DNA from: Saprospiraceae bacterium
Lineage (GTDB): Bacteria; Bacteroidota; Bacteroidia; Chitinophagales; Saprospiraceae
Reading direction: 5' to 3'
Assembly: GCA_025055285.1 (NCBI GenBank)
Contig: JANWXM010000027.1
Span: forward strand, 1 to 48,445
Length of the DNA: 48,445 nt
The notes under the pieces were generated by a model that worked only from the letters and a program-made list of their open reading frames with translations, searched no databases and was not told the origin of the DNA. Below are positions 34,374 through 42,936 of this stretch, piece by piece; positions within the stretch are counted from its first letter, which is position 1; each line of letters opens with the position of its first letter. The position numbers and the translations under genes were made by a program.

Positions 34374-35573
34374 ATGAGTAAGTTTCTATCCCTTCTTTGC
34401 CTAACCTTTTTGGGGTGCGGGGCAATAGTACCGGTTGCTACCTATGCTAATACAAAAACGGAACAGGTAGAACAGTACTTAGGCACATACCGTTATAAGC
34501 ACGAGCGCCCGGTGGGAGTGGTTAAATTCGTTTTTAAGCGGGCAGTGCTGAAGCGAAACGGTGATGGCAAAAAGACCTATGAGCAACTTCTCATCAGTGA
34601 ACCAGGGTTTTCCAACCAAAACAACGCCGGTCGCTTAAAATCAATTCACATTGTGCGTGACGGAAAAACTATTATCGTAGAGCCGGAAGCTGTGCGGCAA
34701 GCGCGCAAGCGAGAGCAGGAAGCTGCCGCTGCGCGCGCAAAAGAAGAACGCGGCAAGAAACAGAACGTGGCGCCACCTTCAGCCCACAAAACAGAAAAAC
34801 TGACCTCCGAATCCGAAGTAGAAAAACGCCCTGGTACTAAACGAATTGGAAGGCAAGATGCTGAAAATCAGCCAGAAAGAAAAGAAGAAAAATCCTCTTC
34901 CGTTCGTGACTTGCCTTTGAGAAGGGCAATAGCCAAAAAAGAAGCGCCTTCCGCCGAGGAGAAACAAATCTCTGCCACTCGAATCACTTTAGAGGAAACG
35001 AACAGAGCACCAGTAACTTATAGTGCTCCTTCGGCGGCCGATGCTGCCTCTTTGCTTGTTAGCGACCCTGTGCGCCCTCGTCAAAATATCCCGCCGCGCC
35101 CAGGTTCTGAAAAAAAGGGCATTAGCCTTCCCGACTCTGCAACCGTAGTGCGCAATCTTGAAGAGGCCAAAGAACAGATTACTAATTGGAAAGGTCGTCT
35201 TTGGCAAACCATTAAGCCCGCCTGGGAATTTGTAATGTGGCTCTTCAGTAGTTTAATCGTCATCCTGATTTGTTTTGCCGGTATTTGCCGCTACGTAGCG
35301 AAGACTGCTGCTTCTGAAAGCCTCATTAGCGTGTATGGACGCATTATCGTTGGGCGCTGGATTGCCTCTGCTCATCAGAATGCAGCGGCTATGTTGTTGG
35401 TTATTACTTGGATAATAGCTATTGTGCTGCTGCTCGATGTATTCATGTGGTTGGTGTATCTAGACTTACCTATCTGGACGCTACTCATCATCTGGTTCCC
35501 AGCGCTGTGGGTAGCCGAGAAGATTACCAGCTGGATAGTGCCCAACATTCCAGTTGCCGATGAGCGACCCTAG
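34374..35573 (+). CDS. Unknown membrane protein with long charged linker
   Basis: 399 residues, no family recognised. A signal peptide or first span (LSLLCLTFLGCGAIVPVA) precedes a 70-residue folded part (YLGTYRYKHERPVGVVKFVF to IHIVRDGKTIIVEPEAV). A highly charged Lys/Glu/Ala/Arg-rich region follows (about 100-265, very few hydrophobics), then an amphipathic helix (VVRNLEEAKEQITNWKGRLW) and three membrane spans at about 285-310, 340-362 and 363-385. The order suggests a periplasmic arm carried on a flexible linker from the inner membrane. It lies 56 bp before the Omp85-like gene on the same strand, so the two may be co-transcribed. Confidence 0.68.
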   Translation: MSKFLSLLCLTFLGCGAIVPVATYANTKTEQVEQYLGTYRYKHERPVGVVKFVFKRAVLKRNGDGKKTYEQLLISEPGFSNQNNAGRLKSIHIVRDGKTIIVEPEAVRQARKREQEAAAARAKEERGKKQNVAPPSAHKTEKLTSESEVEKRPGTKRIGRQDAENQPERKEEKSSSVRDLPLRRAIAKKEAPSAEEKQISATRITLEETNRAPVTYSAPSAADAASLLVSDPVRPRQNIPPRPGSEKKGISLPDSATVVRNLEEAKEQITNWKGRLWQTIKPAWEFVMWLFSSLIVILICFAGICRYVAKTAASESLISVYGRIIVGRWIASAHQNAAAMLLVITWIIAIVLLLDVFMWLVYLDLPIWTLLIIWFPALWVAEKITSWIVPNIPVADERP

Positions 35574-35629
35574 TAGCCGAAAAACATCATCCAACCTGTG
35601 CTAGGTAAACGGCGTCTTGACAGAGAGCC

Positions 35630-37480
35630 ATGTACCGCGCACATAGAGAGATTTTGCTTACCATTTGCCTTGGGTTAATTTTGCCTGCCGCCAGAGGACA
35701 AAAGTTTTGCCTGTGGTTACACGGCCTACCCAACGAATTAGAGGTAGCAGAGAAGTCCCTTTTTCACCAAGACAAATGCGAAGCGCGCAGAATAACAGCG
35801 GAAAAAATACTGCTTCTTGCCTCCGACTCAATAGCCTTACGCAGTGCCTTAGCCCAAGCACTTGAGCGTTGGCGAGAAGAGGCCTTCCTCCTGGCCTCGA
35901 TAGACGATTGGGTTCAACTCTCCGATAGTGTAGCCACAGCACGTCTATATTTAGGCCCCCGCCTGCATTGGATGCACTTGCGCATAAGCAAGGCCGATGC
36001 GTCTTGGCTAGAAGCGCTAGGCTTGCACAATTTCCCAAAGCCTGGCGAACTCCTCCATCCTACTCAATTCGTGCGCTGGCAACACGCGCTGTTGGAAAAG
36101 GCCGAAAACCGCGGCTATCCATTCGTCTCCATTTACCTTGACAGCGTGCACTTAACTTCAAATGGCGGAGTATCGGCTGTACTCTTGGTAAAACGCGGAC
36201 CCTTTATCACCTTTACTCAGCCTAAAGTAAACGGCAATGTGCGGTTGTCGCCACGCCACCTGGCTCAATATTTAGGCCTCCGACCTGGCACACCTTACAG
36301 CCGTGAGCGCATATTACGCGTCCCAAACTACCTCCGTAGTCTCATGTTTGTTCAGCAAACAGAACCACCCACTGTCACGTTCGCCAACGACCAAGCTCGC
36401 CTCAACTTATTTTTAGAAAAAAAACGCGCTAACCGCTTCGACCTCATTGTCGGTCTACTCCCTCGGCCAAATGATCCCGCAGGGCGCATGTTGATCACAG
36501 GAGCCCTTCAAATGGCCATGCTGAATGCCCTCAACAATGGCGAAAGTATTCGGCTCGAACTTGAACGACTGCGGCCAGAGACTCAAAAGCTCGATGCACA
36601 AGCCGCTTTTCCCTACATTGCTGGCACTGCCTTCGGGGTCGAAGGGCGTTTTCAACTCTTCCGACGAGACAGCACTTGGACGGATGTTCATGCAGAGGCA
36701 GGTGTACAGTATTTTCTTCAGGCAACCGACTTCATCAACTTCTTTGCTGAAAGCCGAACTCTCTCGCTTCAGAAGCTAGACACTGTTCAACTGCGTCAAA
36801 CGCGCCAGCTCCCTTCTGTGGTAGATATGCGCCTGCAAGGTTTCGGCATTCAATGCGCGTTCAACCGCTTAGACTACCGATTCAACCCGCGGCGAGGATG
36901 GTCTTTTTGGTTGCGCACCTCAGCTGGATTTAGCCGCGTTATACCGAATTCTCTGGTGGAGAATCTCCGCGACCCGGCTGACTCCTCTTTCCACTTTTCT
37001 TCTCTTTTTGAGCGACTTACTCAACCTCAAGCTAGATACCAGGCCGATGCCCGAGCAGAGATTTTTATTCCGCTAGGAGTGCGCACGACCGCCTTGTTCC
37101 GCCTGCGCGCTGGCACCATTGCCGCTCGCCATCGGCCCATCTTTATCAACGAACAGTATCGCCTCGGCGGACACAAACTCCTGCGTGGCTTCGATGAGGA
37201 AAGTCTCTTTGCCAACCGATTCGCTGTCGCTACCGTCGAAACGCGCCTACTCACAGGCCAGAATACCTTCTGGGCGGCCTTTGCCGATGTCGGCTACCTC
37301 GAGAACATTACCCCCTCCCAACGGCTATTCCTCCGACCATGGGGTGTTGGCTTCGGTCTCAGCGTAGAAACTCAGCCTGGCATCTTTAGCATTAGCCTCG
37401 CCGTAGGTAAACGCGACACACAACAACCCTTCGACTGGCGAGAGCCTAAATTTCACCTCGGATATGTCAATTTATTTTAG
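35630..37480 (+). CDS. Omp85/BamA-TamA family outer-membrane protein
   Basis: 616 residues with a signal peptide (ILLTICLGLILPAARGQ). About residues 140-260 contain POTRA-like modules (FVRWQHALLEKAENRGYPFV then LVKRGPFITFTQPKVNGNV). The C-terminal barrel (about 260-616) includes QYRLGGHKLLRGFDEESLFA, a G-x-x-x-LRGF signature of Omp85 barrels, and ends FHLGYVNLF with a terminal Phe. It is shorter than BamA, closer to TamA/TpsB-like members, so it may secrete or insert specific substrates rather than act as the main BamA. Its neighbour at 34374 could be an inner-membrane partner, but that is inference from spacing only. Confidence 0.82.
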   Translation: MYRAHREILLTICLGLILPAARGQKFCLWLHGLPNELEVAEKSLFHQDKCEARRITAEKILLLASDSIALRSALAQALERWREEAFLLASIDDWVQLSDSVATARLYLGPRLHWMHLRISKADASWLEALGLHNFPKPGELLHPTQFVRWQHALLEKAENRGYPFVSIYLDSVHLTSNGGVSAVLLVKRGPFITFTQPKVNGNVRLSPRHLAQYLGLRPGTPYSRERILRVPNYLRSLMFVQQTEPPTVTFANDQARLNLFLEKKRANRFDLIVGLLPRPNDPAGRMLITGALQMAMLNALNNGESIRLELERLRPETQKLDAQAAFPYIAGTAFGVEGRFQLFRRDSTWTDVHAEAGVQYFLQATDFINFFAESRTLSLQKLDTVQLRQTRQLPSVVDMRLQGFGIQCAFNRLDYRFNPRRGWSFWLRTSAGFSRVIPNSLVENLRDPADSSFHFSSLFERLTQPQARYQADARAEIFIPLGVRTTALFRLRAGTIAARHRPIFINEQYRLGGHKLLRGFDEESLFANRFAVATVETRLLTGQNTFWAAFADVGYLENITPSQRLFLRPWGVGFGLSVETQPGIFSISLAVGKRDTQQPFDWREPKFHLGYVNLF

Positions 37481-37547
37481 CAGTGCCCTCCCAAAGACCA
37501 GCTCGACATTGGGCATTCATGCCCGCCCCACCATCTGCCAGAAAGAT

Positions 37548-38582
37548 CTATTCTCGCACGTGCAGGTAAGCATAAGCCAGTTCAAGAGCGCGCACTTGAG
37601 ATTCCACATAGCGATATAGCGTATCGTAGTCAGCTCGAGCGTATTTTAAAAAGACAGAGGCCTGGCCGTACGCTGCAGGCAAGGGCGAGCGCCGCAAGAG
37701 GTAGTACCCATCTAAAAAGTCGCGTACGCCTCCTGAAAGTATGAGCGCTTGCGTCTGAATGCCAGGGCCTAATTCCACACACAAGGCACGCACAAAATCA
37801 AGCATTTCTTCTGCGCTATGTCCTACAACAGCAAAGGGTTGAAGGCTCTGCCGCTTTTCTGGTGCACTGCGCAACAACTCTAAATGAGCAAAGTTGGTTC
37901 CGCCTGCTGCGCCAAACTCAATGGCCGCCAGAGGAAGCTGTAAAAGTGCTCGTAAGCTAGCCGGGCCTATCCCTTGACCCACTTCTTTGACGGCTACTGG
38001 AAATGACACGCGCTCTAGCAATTCAGTTACAGTTTCCAAAGGTGGTCGCCGAAAGCGATCTCCCTCTGGTTGCATGGCTTCCTGCAGAGGATTGACGTGT
38101 ACAAACAAACCATCGGCGCGTAACCGCTCGACGAGGCGGTGCAGCACATCCAGTTGGTTGCACTCTAGAAGAACCTCCACCTGAGCTATCCCGAGGTTAG
38201 CCATCAGGGGCAAGTCGTCGCCTAGTAAATCGCGCACATCAAAATCTGCTAAAAATTCATCGCTATACAGCAATTGCCGACAAGAGCCCAGGCCCATGCC
38301 CATGCCAAAAGCCGCACACACACGAGCAAGGTTGCGATTAATGGTGCGAGCCAGAGCCGTACCGCCCGTCATCGAAGAAACCCAAACCGGAGTGCGCAAC
38401 TTTTTGCCTATCAAGGTAACAGGCGGCAAAATACCCTTGTCTGGATGAGCACTTAAAAATGGCTCGTAGTAAAACCGGCGATCTAAGGCTGTGCGGTCAA
38501 TCTGGCTTTGAAAAGCTAATTCAATGTGATCCTGCTTGCGCGATGCTGCAGTCGGATCCGAGGGCATAAAGTCAGTAGCCAT
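37548..38582 (-). CDS. fni: Type 2 isopentenyl-diphosphate delta-isomerase
   Basis: FMN- and NAD(P)H-dependent enzyme that interconverts IPP and DMAPP for isoprenoid synthesis. 344 residues. RKQDHIELAF near 15-24 and VWVSSMTGGTALAR at about 67-80 bind FMN. HVNPLQEAMQPEGDRF, FPVAVKEVGQGIGPAS and FGAAGGTNFAHLELLR are further signatures that distinguish it from lactate-oxidase-like relatives. ATG 38582 is taken; the ATG five codons later is also possible. It converges with the Omp85-like gene and diverges from the porP-type gene. Confidence 0.93.
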   Translation of the reverse strand: MATDFMPSDPTAASRKQDHIELAFQSQIDRTALDRRFYYEPFLSAHPDKGILPPVTLIGKKLRTPVWVSSMTGGTALARTINRNLARVCAAFGMGMGLGSCRQLLYSDEFLADFDVRDLLGDDLPLMANLGIAQVEVLLECNQLDVLHRLVERLRADGLFVHVNPLQEAMQPEGDRFRRPPLETVTELLERVSFPVAVKEVGQGIGPASLRALLQLPLAAIEFGAAGGTNFAHLELLRSAPEKRQSLQPFAVVGHSAEEMLDFVRALCVELGPGIQTQALILSGGVRDFLDGYYLLRRSPLPAAYGQASVFLKYARADYDTLYRYVESQVRALELAYAYLHVRE

Positions 38583-38810
38583 GCGAAAGATGTTCGTCCA
38601 AATGTTTCGTATTCAAACAAAGGGAGTGTACTCGAAGTTTTTTAAGGGCATTTCTTCTTATGTAAGCAGTTGTAAACAATTTCTGACTGCCAATAAAATA
38701 TTTTTGATGCTTTGCCAATAATAATTCCTGTCAGATGAGTCTCTCGTGGCGAGAAGAGTCAACTGCTTTTTAGCTAAATGAGTACTGACGAAGTAACATA
38801 AAGCTACCTC

Positions 38811-39851
38811 ATGCAAAGGTTAAAAGTATTTCCAATGGTTACTACACGACCTCTAGGAGCGCCTCATTTGCGCATTATATGCGCTTTGGGGATGTGTATA
38901 TTGAATTGGAAAACCTTCGCCCAAGACCCTATTTTCTCACAATTCTACGCAGCGCCACTTCAGCTGAATCCTGCCTTTGTGGGTAGCAGCCATGCACCTC
39001 GAGCAGGAGCGGCTTATCGCAATCAATGGACAGGCTTCAGCAACGCCTACCACACTTACGCCGTCTTTTACGAGCAAACGCTTGAACAGCTAAACGCAGG
39101 AGTGGGCCTAAACTTAGAGGGAGATAACGCTGGCGATGGCATCCTTCGCACCTTGCGCGCTTCAACCCTGTTTTCATATCGCTTACAGCTGAATAAGCAA
39201 CTTGCTGTAAAAATTGGGGCGGAAGTAGGGATGCACCAAGTTACCGTTGATTGGAACAGGTTGGTTTTTCCCGACCAACTAGACCCTATCCAAGGACCGG
39301 TGCTTAACACTGCTGAATTACGGCCCGACCGCCCAAACAAGTCCTTACTCGATGTTTCAGCTGGTCTTTTGCTCGCTAGCTCGCATTTTTGGCTGGGAGT
39401 AGGCTTGAAGCACTTAAATTCACCCGACCAGGGCATTCTTTTTATAAACGATAACCTTGCAAACGGCTTACCCCTTCGTTACACCATACATGGTGGATTG
39501 GAACTGCCTCTTAAGAAAAGCAATAAAGAAGGCCTGAACTCGTTTATTTCGCCAAACGTATTATTTGCTCAGCAAGGTCCGTATCGCCAGGTAAATATGG
39601 GATCTTATCTTGCCGTTGGACCAGTCTTTGGAGGAGTATGGTTTCGACATACTATAGCAAATGCCGATGCGGTCATCCTCCTCGTTGGCGTGCGGCGAGA
39701 TGCGTTCAAGTTAGGCTTCAGTTATGACCTGACAGTTTCTGACCTTGCTACGCAAGGAGGAGGCACCTATGAGATGACCCTAGGAATATTCTTTGACCGT
39801 GGTCGAAAACCACCGATAGACTGGAACGATTGCGGAAAAATGTTCCGATAA
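38811..39851 (+). CDS. porP: Type IX secretion system membrane protein PorP/SprF family
   Basis: Outer-membrane beta-barrel protein that works with T9SS, often in the release or attachment of particular cargo. 346 residues. The signal region ends at NWKTFAQ, and the mature start DPIFSQFYAAPLQLNPAFVG is the unmistakable PorP/SprF N-terminus, followed by RNQWTGFSNAYHTYAVFYEQ and AGVGLNLEGDNAGDGILR. The C-terminal strands include GVWFRHTIANADAVILLVGV. The start is uncertain between ATG 38811 and ATG 38835. gldK follows 125 bp downstream with its own -7 box. PorP/SprF proteins are a multigene family, so pairing with this GldK is suggestive, not proof of a main T9SS role. Confidence 0.88.
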   Translation: MQRLKVFPMVTTRPLGAPHLRIICALGMCILNWKTFAQDPIFSQFYAAPLQLNPAFVGSSHAPRAGAAYRNQWTGFSNAYHTYAVFYEQTLEQLNAGVGLNLEGDNAGDGILRTLRASTLFSYRLQLNKQLAVKIGAEVGMHQVTVDWNRLVFPDQLDPIQGPVLNTAELRPDRPNKSLLDVSAGLLLASSHFWLGVGLKHLNSPDQGILFINDNLANGLPLRYTIHGGLELPLKKSNKEGLNSFISPNVLFAQQGPYRQVNMGSYLAVGPVFGGVWFRHTIANADAVILLVGVRRDAFKLGFSYDLTVSDLATQGGGTYEMTLGIFFDRGRKPPIDWNDCGKMFR

Positions 39852-39931
39852 TTGCGCACCAAAAATCTCTTTATAGCAGCTTGAGACGTTAAAATTTACG
39901 CGCGCGATTACACTAGTCTTCTTACATCCTT

Positions 39932-39939
39932 TACATTTG
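39932..39939 (+). promoter_or_regulatory. -7 element TACATTTG before gldK
   Basis: Full match to TAnnTTTG, 37 nt upstream of ATG 39977, indicating that gldK can be transcribed apart from the porP-type gene. No convincing -33 element. Confidence 0.42.
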
Positions 39940-39976
39940 CCGTTCATTTTCTAAAACCGGGTAAGTTTTAATAACG

Positions 39977-41485
39977 ATGAAGAAAACACTAATTCACGGG
40001 TTAGGCCTATTCTTGCTAGGCCTGGTCGTCGGCAGTTGCAGCAGCCGTACCGAACGCTCTGCGACGACCAACTGGAAGTACAACGATCAAAAGTGGGGCG
40101 GTTTTGAAAAGCTGGATTACGAAGGCCAGGCGACAGGACCGAACTTAGTGCTCATCCAAGGCGGCACTTTCGTTATGGGAAGAACGCAAGAAGACCCTAC
40201 GTACGAATGGAACAACGTGGAACGCCGGGTCACTGTCTCGTCGTTCTACATGGACGAAACTGAAATCTCAAACATTGACTATCGCGAATACCTCTACTGG
40301 ATAACCAATGTTTGGGGAGAGACCTTCCCGGAAGTGGTGCGCAAAGCATTACCCGACACGCTGGTGTGGCGCGAAGAACTTGCCTACAACGAACCGATGG
40401 TGGAATACTATTTCCGCCATCCATCATACGACGAATATCCGGTAGTTGGTGTTAACTGGGTGCAAGCCAATGACTACTGCGTTTGGCGCACAGACCGCGT
40501 TAATGAAATGATCCTCATCGAACGCGGTATTCTGGAAAATTCTCCCGACCAGAAGAATGAAAACAACTTTAATACAGAAGCTTACTTGGCAGGCCAGTAT
40601 GAAGGAAAGGTGCGCAAAAACCTTCCCGACCGTCGCACAGGAGGAGAGCGCCCCGTGCGCCTAGAGGATGGTATTCTCCTTCCAGCCTATCGCCTACCTA
40701 CGGAGGCAGAATGGGAATATGCCGCACTAGCCTTGATAGGTAATCAAGCTACAAGCCGAGATGAGTTGTATACCGATGGCCGCATTTATCCGTGGAATGG
40801 CAACACGCTTCGCTATCAGAAACGGAACCGCTACCAAGGCAAAATGCTGGCAAACTTTAAACGCGGAGCAGGTGACTACGGTGGTATGGCCGGAGCACTT
40901 AACGATAAGGCCTTTGGTCCCTCTCCCGTCCGCTCCAACTGGCCCAACGACTTCGGCTTGTACAACATGGCAGGCAATGTGAGTGAGTGGACGGCTGACG
41001 TATATCGTCCTCTGACGTCGCAAGACCTCGTAGACGTAGAAAACATGGATCTCAACCCTTACCGGGGTAACATCTTTATGCACAAGGAGCGCGATCCAGA
41101 AACAGGTGCTCCGGTGCAGAAGAATGAGTTAGGGCGGCTGAAGTATGTACTACAGGATACTACAGAAACGGCGCTGCGCGATAACTACAAACGTCCAGAG
41201 TTGTATAACTATCTAGACGGCGACAAAGAGTCGGAGGTGGAATACCGGTATGGCATTAGCACGCTCATTAGCGATAGCGCTCGAGTAGTAAAGGGCGGTT
41301 CATGGGCTGACCGTCCTTGGTGGCTGTCGCCAGGTTCGCGGCGCTATCTCAATCAATACAAAGCCAGCAAAACCGTAGGTTTTCGCTGTGCGATGGCGCG
41401 CGTAGGTGCCCCGGTCGGCAACGACGAACCCGCAGGCAACTTCTTCAAAACGAAGAGAAAAGCGGTAAAAAGACGCTATAAATAG
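39977..41485 (+). CDS. gldK: Type IX secretion / gliding lipoprotein GldK (PorK)
   Basis: Outer-membrane lipoprotein that forms the periplasmic GldK/GldN ring of the T9SS. 502 residues. The lipobox GLVVGSCSS predicts a lipidated Cys near 21. The body is a formylglycine-generating-enzyme-like (SUMF1) domain: GPNLVLIQGGTFVMGRTQED, SSFYMDETEISNIDYREYLY, PVVGVNWVQANDYCVWRTD, RLPTEAEWEYAALAL, GLYNMAGNVSEWTADVY and RVVKGGSWADRPWWLSPGSR. The catalytic features of real FGEs are not needed here. The tail KTKRKAVKRRYK is strongly basic. A terminator follows after 19 bp, and murF, not gldL, is next. Confidence 0.93.
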   Translation: MKKTLIHGLGLFLLGLVVGSCSSRTERSATTNWKYNDQKWGGFEKLDYEGQATGPNLVLIQGGTFVMGRTQEDPTYEWNNVERRVTVSSFYMDETEISNIDYREYLYWITNVWGETFPEVVRKALPDTLVWREELAYNEPMVEYYFRHPSYDEYPVVGVNWVQANDYCVWRTDRVNEMILIERGILENSPDQKNENNFNTEAYLAGQYEGKVRKNLPDRRTGGERPVRLEDGILLPAYRLPTEAEWEYAALALIGNQATSRDELYTDGRIYPWNGNTLRYQKRNRYQGKMLANFKRGAGDYGGMAGALNDKAFGPSPVRSNWPNDFGLYNMAGNVSEWTADVYRPLTSQDLVDVENMDLNPYRGNIFMHKERDPETGAPVQKNELGRLKYVLQDTTETALRDNYKRPELYNYLDGDKESEVEYRYGISTLISDSARVVKGGSWADRPWWLSPGSRRYLNQYKASKTVGFRCAMARVGAPVGNDEPAGNFFKTKRKAVKRRYK

Positions 41486-41504
41486 AAAATTACGCTAAGC
41501 GTGC

Positions 41505-41546
41505 AAGCGAAACGGGAGCGGCAAATGTCGCTCCCGTTTCGCTTTT
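41505..41546 (+). terminator. Strong terminator directly after gldK
   Basis: A perfect 16-bp stem (41505-41520 with 41529-41544; arms AAGCGAAACGGGAGCG and its complement), an 8-nt loop, and a short T-rich end (CTTTTG). It closes the gldK transcript before murF. The 3' T-run is short, but the stem is very stable. Confidence 0.72.
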
Positions 41547-41586
41547 GTAGCAATAAATTACCTTTCGCTTGTTTTTCGAGAGGGAT

Positions 41587-42936
41587 ATGGTTACACTAGA
41601 ACAACTCTACGACATCTATCGACAGTATCCTGACATCTGCACAGACTCTCGGCGCGTTCGTCCAGGATGCCTGTTCTGGGCTCTGCGAGGAGAGCGCTTC
41701 GACGGAAATTGCTTTGCTGCTCAAGCCCTTCAATCGGGAGCAGCCTATTGTGTAGTAGACCGAGCCGACGCAGCGCCTAATTCTGACAAACGGCTGCAAG
41801 TGCCCGACACTTTAGAGGCCTTGCAACTGCTAGCAGCCCATCATCGCAGACAGCTAGACATACCAGTCATAGCCATTGGTGGCTCGAACGGCAAAACCAC
41901 CACGAAGGAGCTCATCGCGGCCGTACTAAACCAACAATATACCTGCTGCGCCACTCAGGGCAACTTAAATAACCACATAGGTGTGCCACTCACCCTGTTG
42001 TCCATTCCTCAAGCAGCCCAAATTGCTGTGGTCGAGATGGGTACCAACCAGCCAGGAGACCTAGAGCAGCTGTGTGCCATTGCTCAGCCTACTCATGGTC
42101 TACTTACCAACATTGGAAAGGAGCACTTGGAAAAACTAGGGTCGCTACAGGGTGTCAAGAAAGCGGAGGCAGAGCTTTTCGATTACCTAGCTCGCCGCGA
42201 CGGTTGCGCCTTCATCAACCTCTCTGAGAGGCATTTGAGAAGCTTGGCCCGCAGCGTGAAGAAAAAGGTCTTTTATGCAGAAGTTTCTCCCAGCAAGCCA
42301 TTGCCCAAAAATGTACTGGGAGTAGAGCGCCTACCGGCGAATCCTTTCGTGCGCGCTCAATTCACCTGTTCACCCGAATGGCAGATCCAGGTGCAAACTC
42401 ATCTGCTAGGTCACCACAATTTTCATAACGTTATGACAGCCATAGCCGTAGGGCTATATTTTAAGGTATCTCCGACCTCCATAAAGACTGCCATAGAAAG
42501 CTATCGCCCTGCCAATAACCGCTCTCAACTCCTGTCGTGGGAAAGCAACACCATCTTCTTAGATGCCTATAATGCCAATCCGACGAGCATGCGCGCCGCA
42601 TTGAGCGTCTTGCAAGAGGCAGAGGCAAAGCATAAAGTAGCAATTTTGGGAGATATGCTCGAACTAGGCGAGGCAGCAGAAGTAGAGCATCGCGCTCTTA
42701 TTCGTTTGGTAGAAAGATCTGATTTTCAAAAAGTAGTATTCGTCGGGCCTCTTTTTTCGAAGTATCGGCCCAAACGAAGCCGAGCCTTATTTTTCGATAA
42801 TGTAGCTCTTGCTCGCACCTGGTGGGAGCAACAGCGCTTTGAGCACGCCTTCATCCTAATAAAGGCCTCGCGCGGTATTGGCTTGGAGCAGCTGCTCGAA
42901 GGACAGCTAGGAGAAACGCTGCAAGGCGCGCATTAA
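41587..42936 (+). CDS. murF: UDP-N-acetylmuramoyl-tripeptide--D-alanyl-D-alanine ligase
   Basis: Adds D-Ala-D-Ala to the peptidoglycan precursor in the last cytoplasmic Mur ligase step. 449 residues. DSRRVRPGCLFWALRGERFD is the N-terminal UDP-binding part. The ATP loop GGSNGKTTTKEL is at 99-110, NLNNHIGVPLTLL and VVEMGTNQPGDLEQLC follow, and DAYNANPTSMRAALSVLQ carries the MurF-specific NANP motif. ATG 41587 is chosen; an in-frame TTG six codons earlier lies inside a weak TACCTTTC promoter-like region. Its 3' end overlaps the opposite-strand gene by 30 bp. murF is normally in a dcw cluster, and no other dcw gene is here. Confidence 0.93.
   Translation: MVTLEQLYDIYRQYPDICTDSRRVRPGCLFWALRGERFDGNCFAAQALQSGAAYCVVDRADAAPNSDKRLQVPDTLEALQLLAAHHRRQLDIPVIAIGGSNGKTTTKELIAAVLNQQYTCCATQGNLNNHIGVPLTLLSIPQAAQIAVVEMGTNQPGDLEQLCAIAQPTHGLLTNIGKEHLEKLGSLQGVKKAEAELFDYLARRDGCAFINLSERHLRSLARSVKKKVFYAEVSPSKPLPKNVLGVERLPANPFVRAQFTCSPEWQIQVQTHLLGHHNFHNVMTAIAVGLYFKVSPTSIKTAIESYRPANNRSQLLSWESNTIFLDAYNANPTSMRAALSVLQEAEAKHKVAILGDMLELGEAAEVEHRALIRLVERSDFQKVVFVGPLFSKYRPKRSRALFFDNVALARTWWEQQRFEHAFILIKASRGIGLEQLLEGQLGETLQGAH

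Noticed and set aside
37511-37524. Small hairpin GGGCA-ttca-TGCCC between the Omp85-like gene and fni
   Set aside because: Only a 5-bp stem and no T-run, so not supported as a terminator.
39977-41485. Reading the gldK product as an active formylglycine-generating enzyme
   Set aside because: The lipobox, length, GldK-specific segments and T9SS neighbour point to the structural GldK role.
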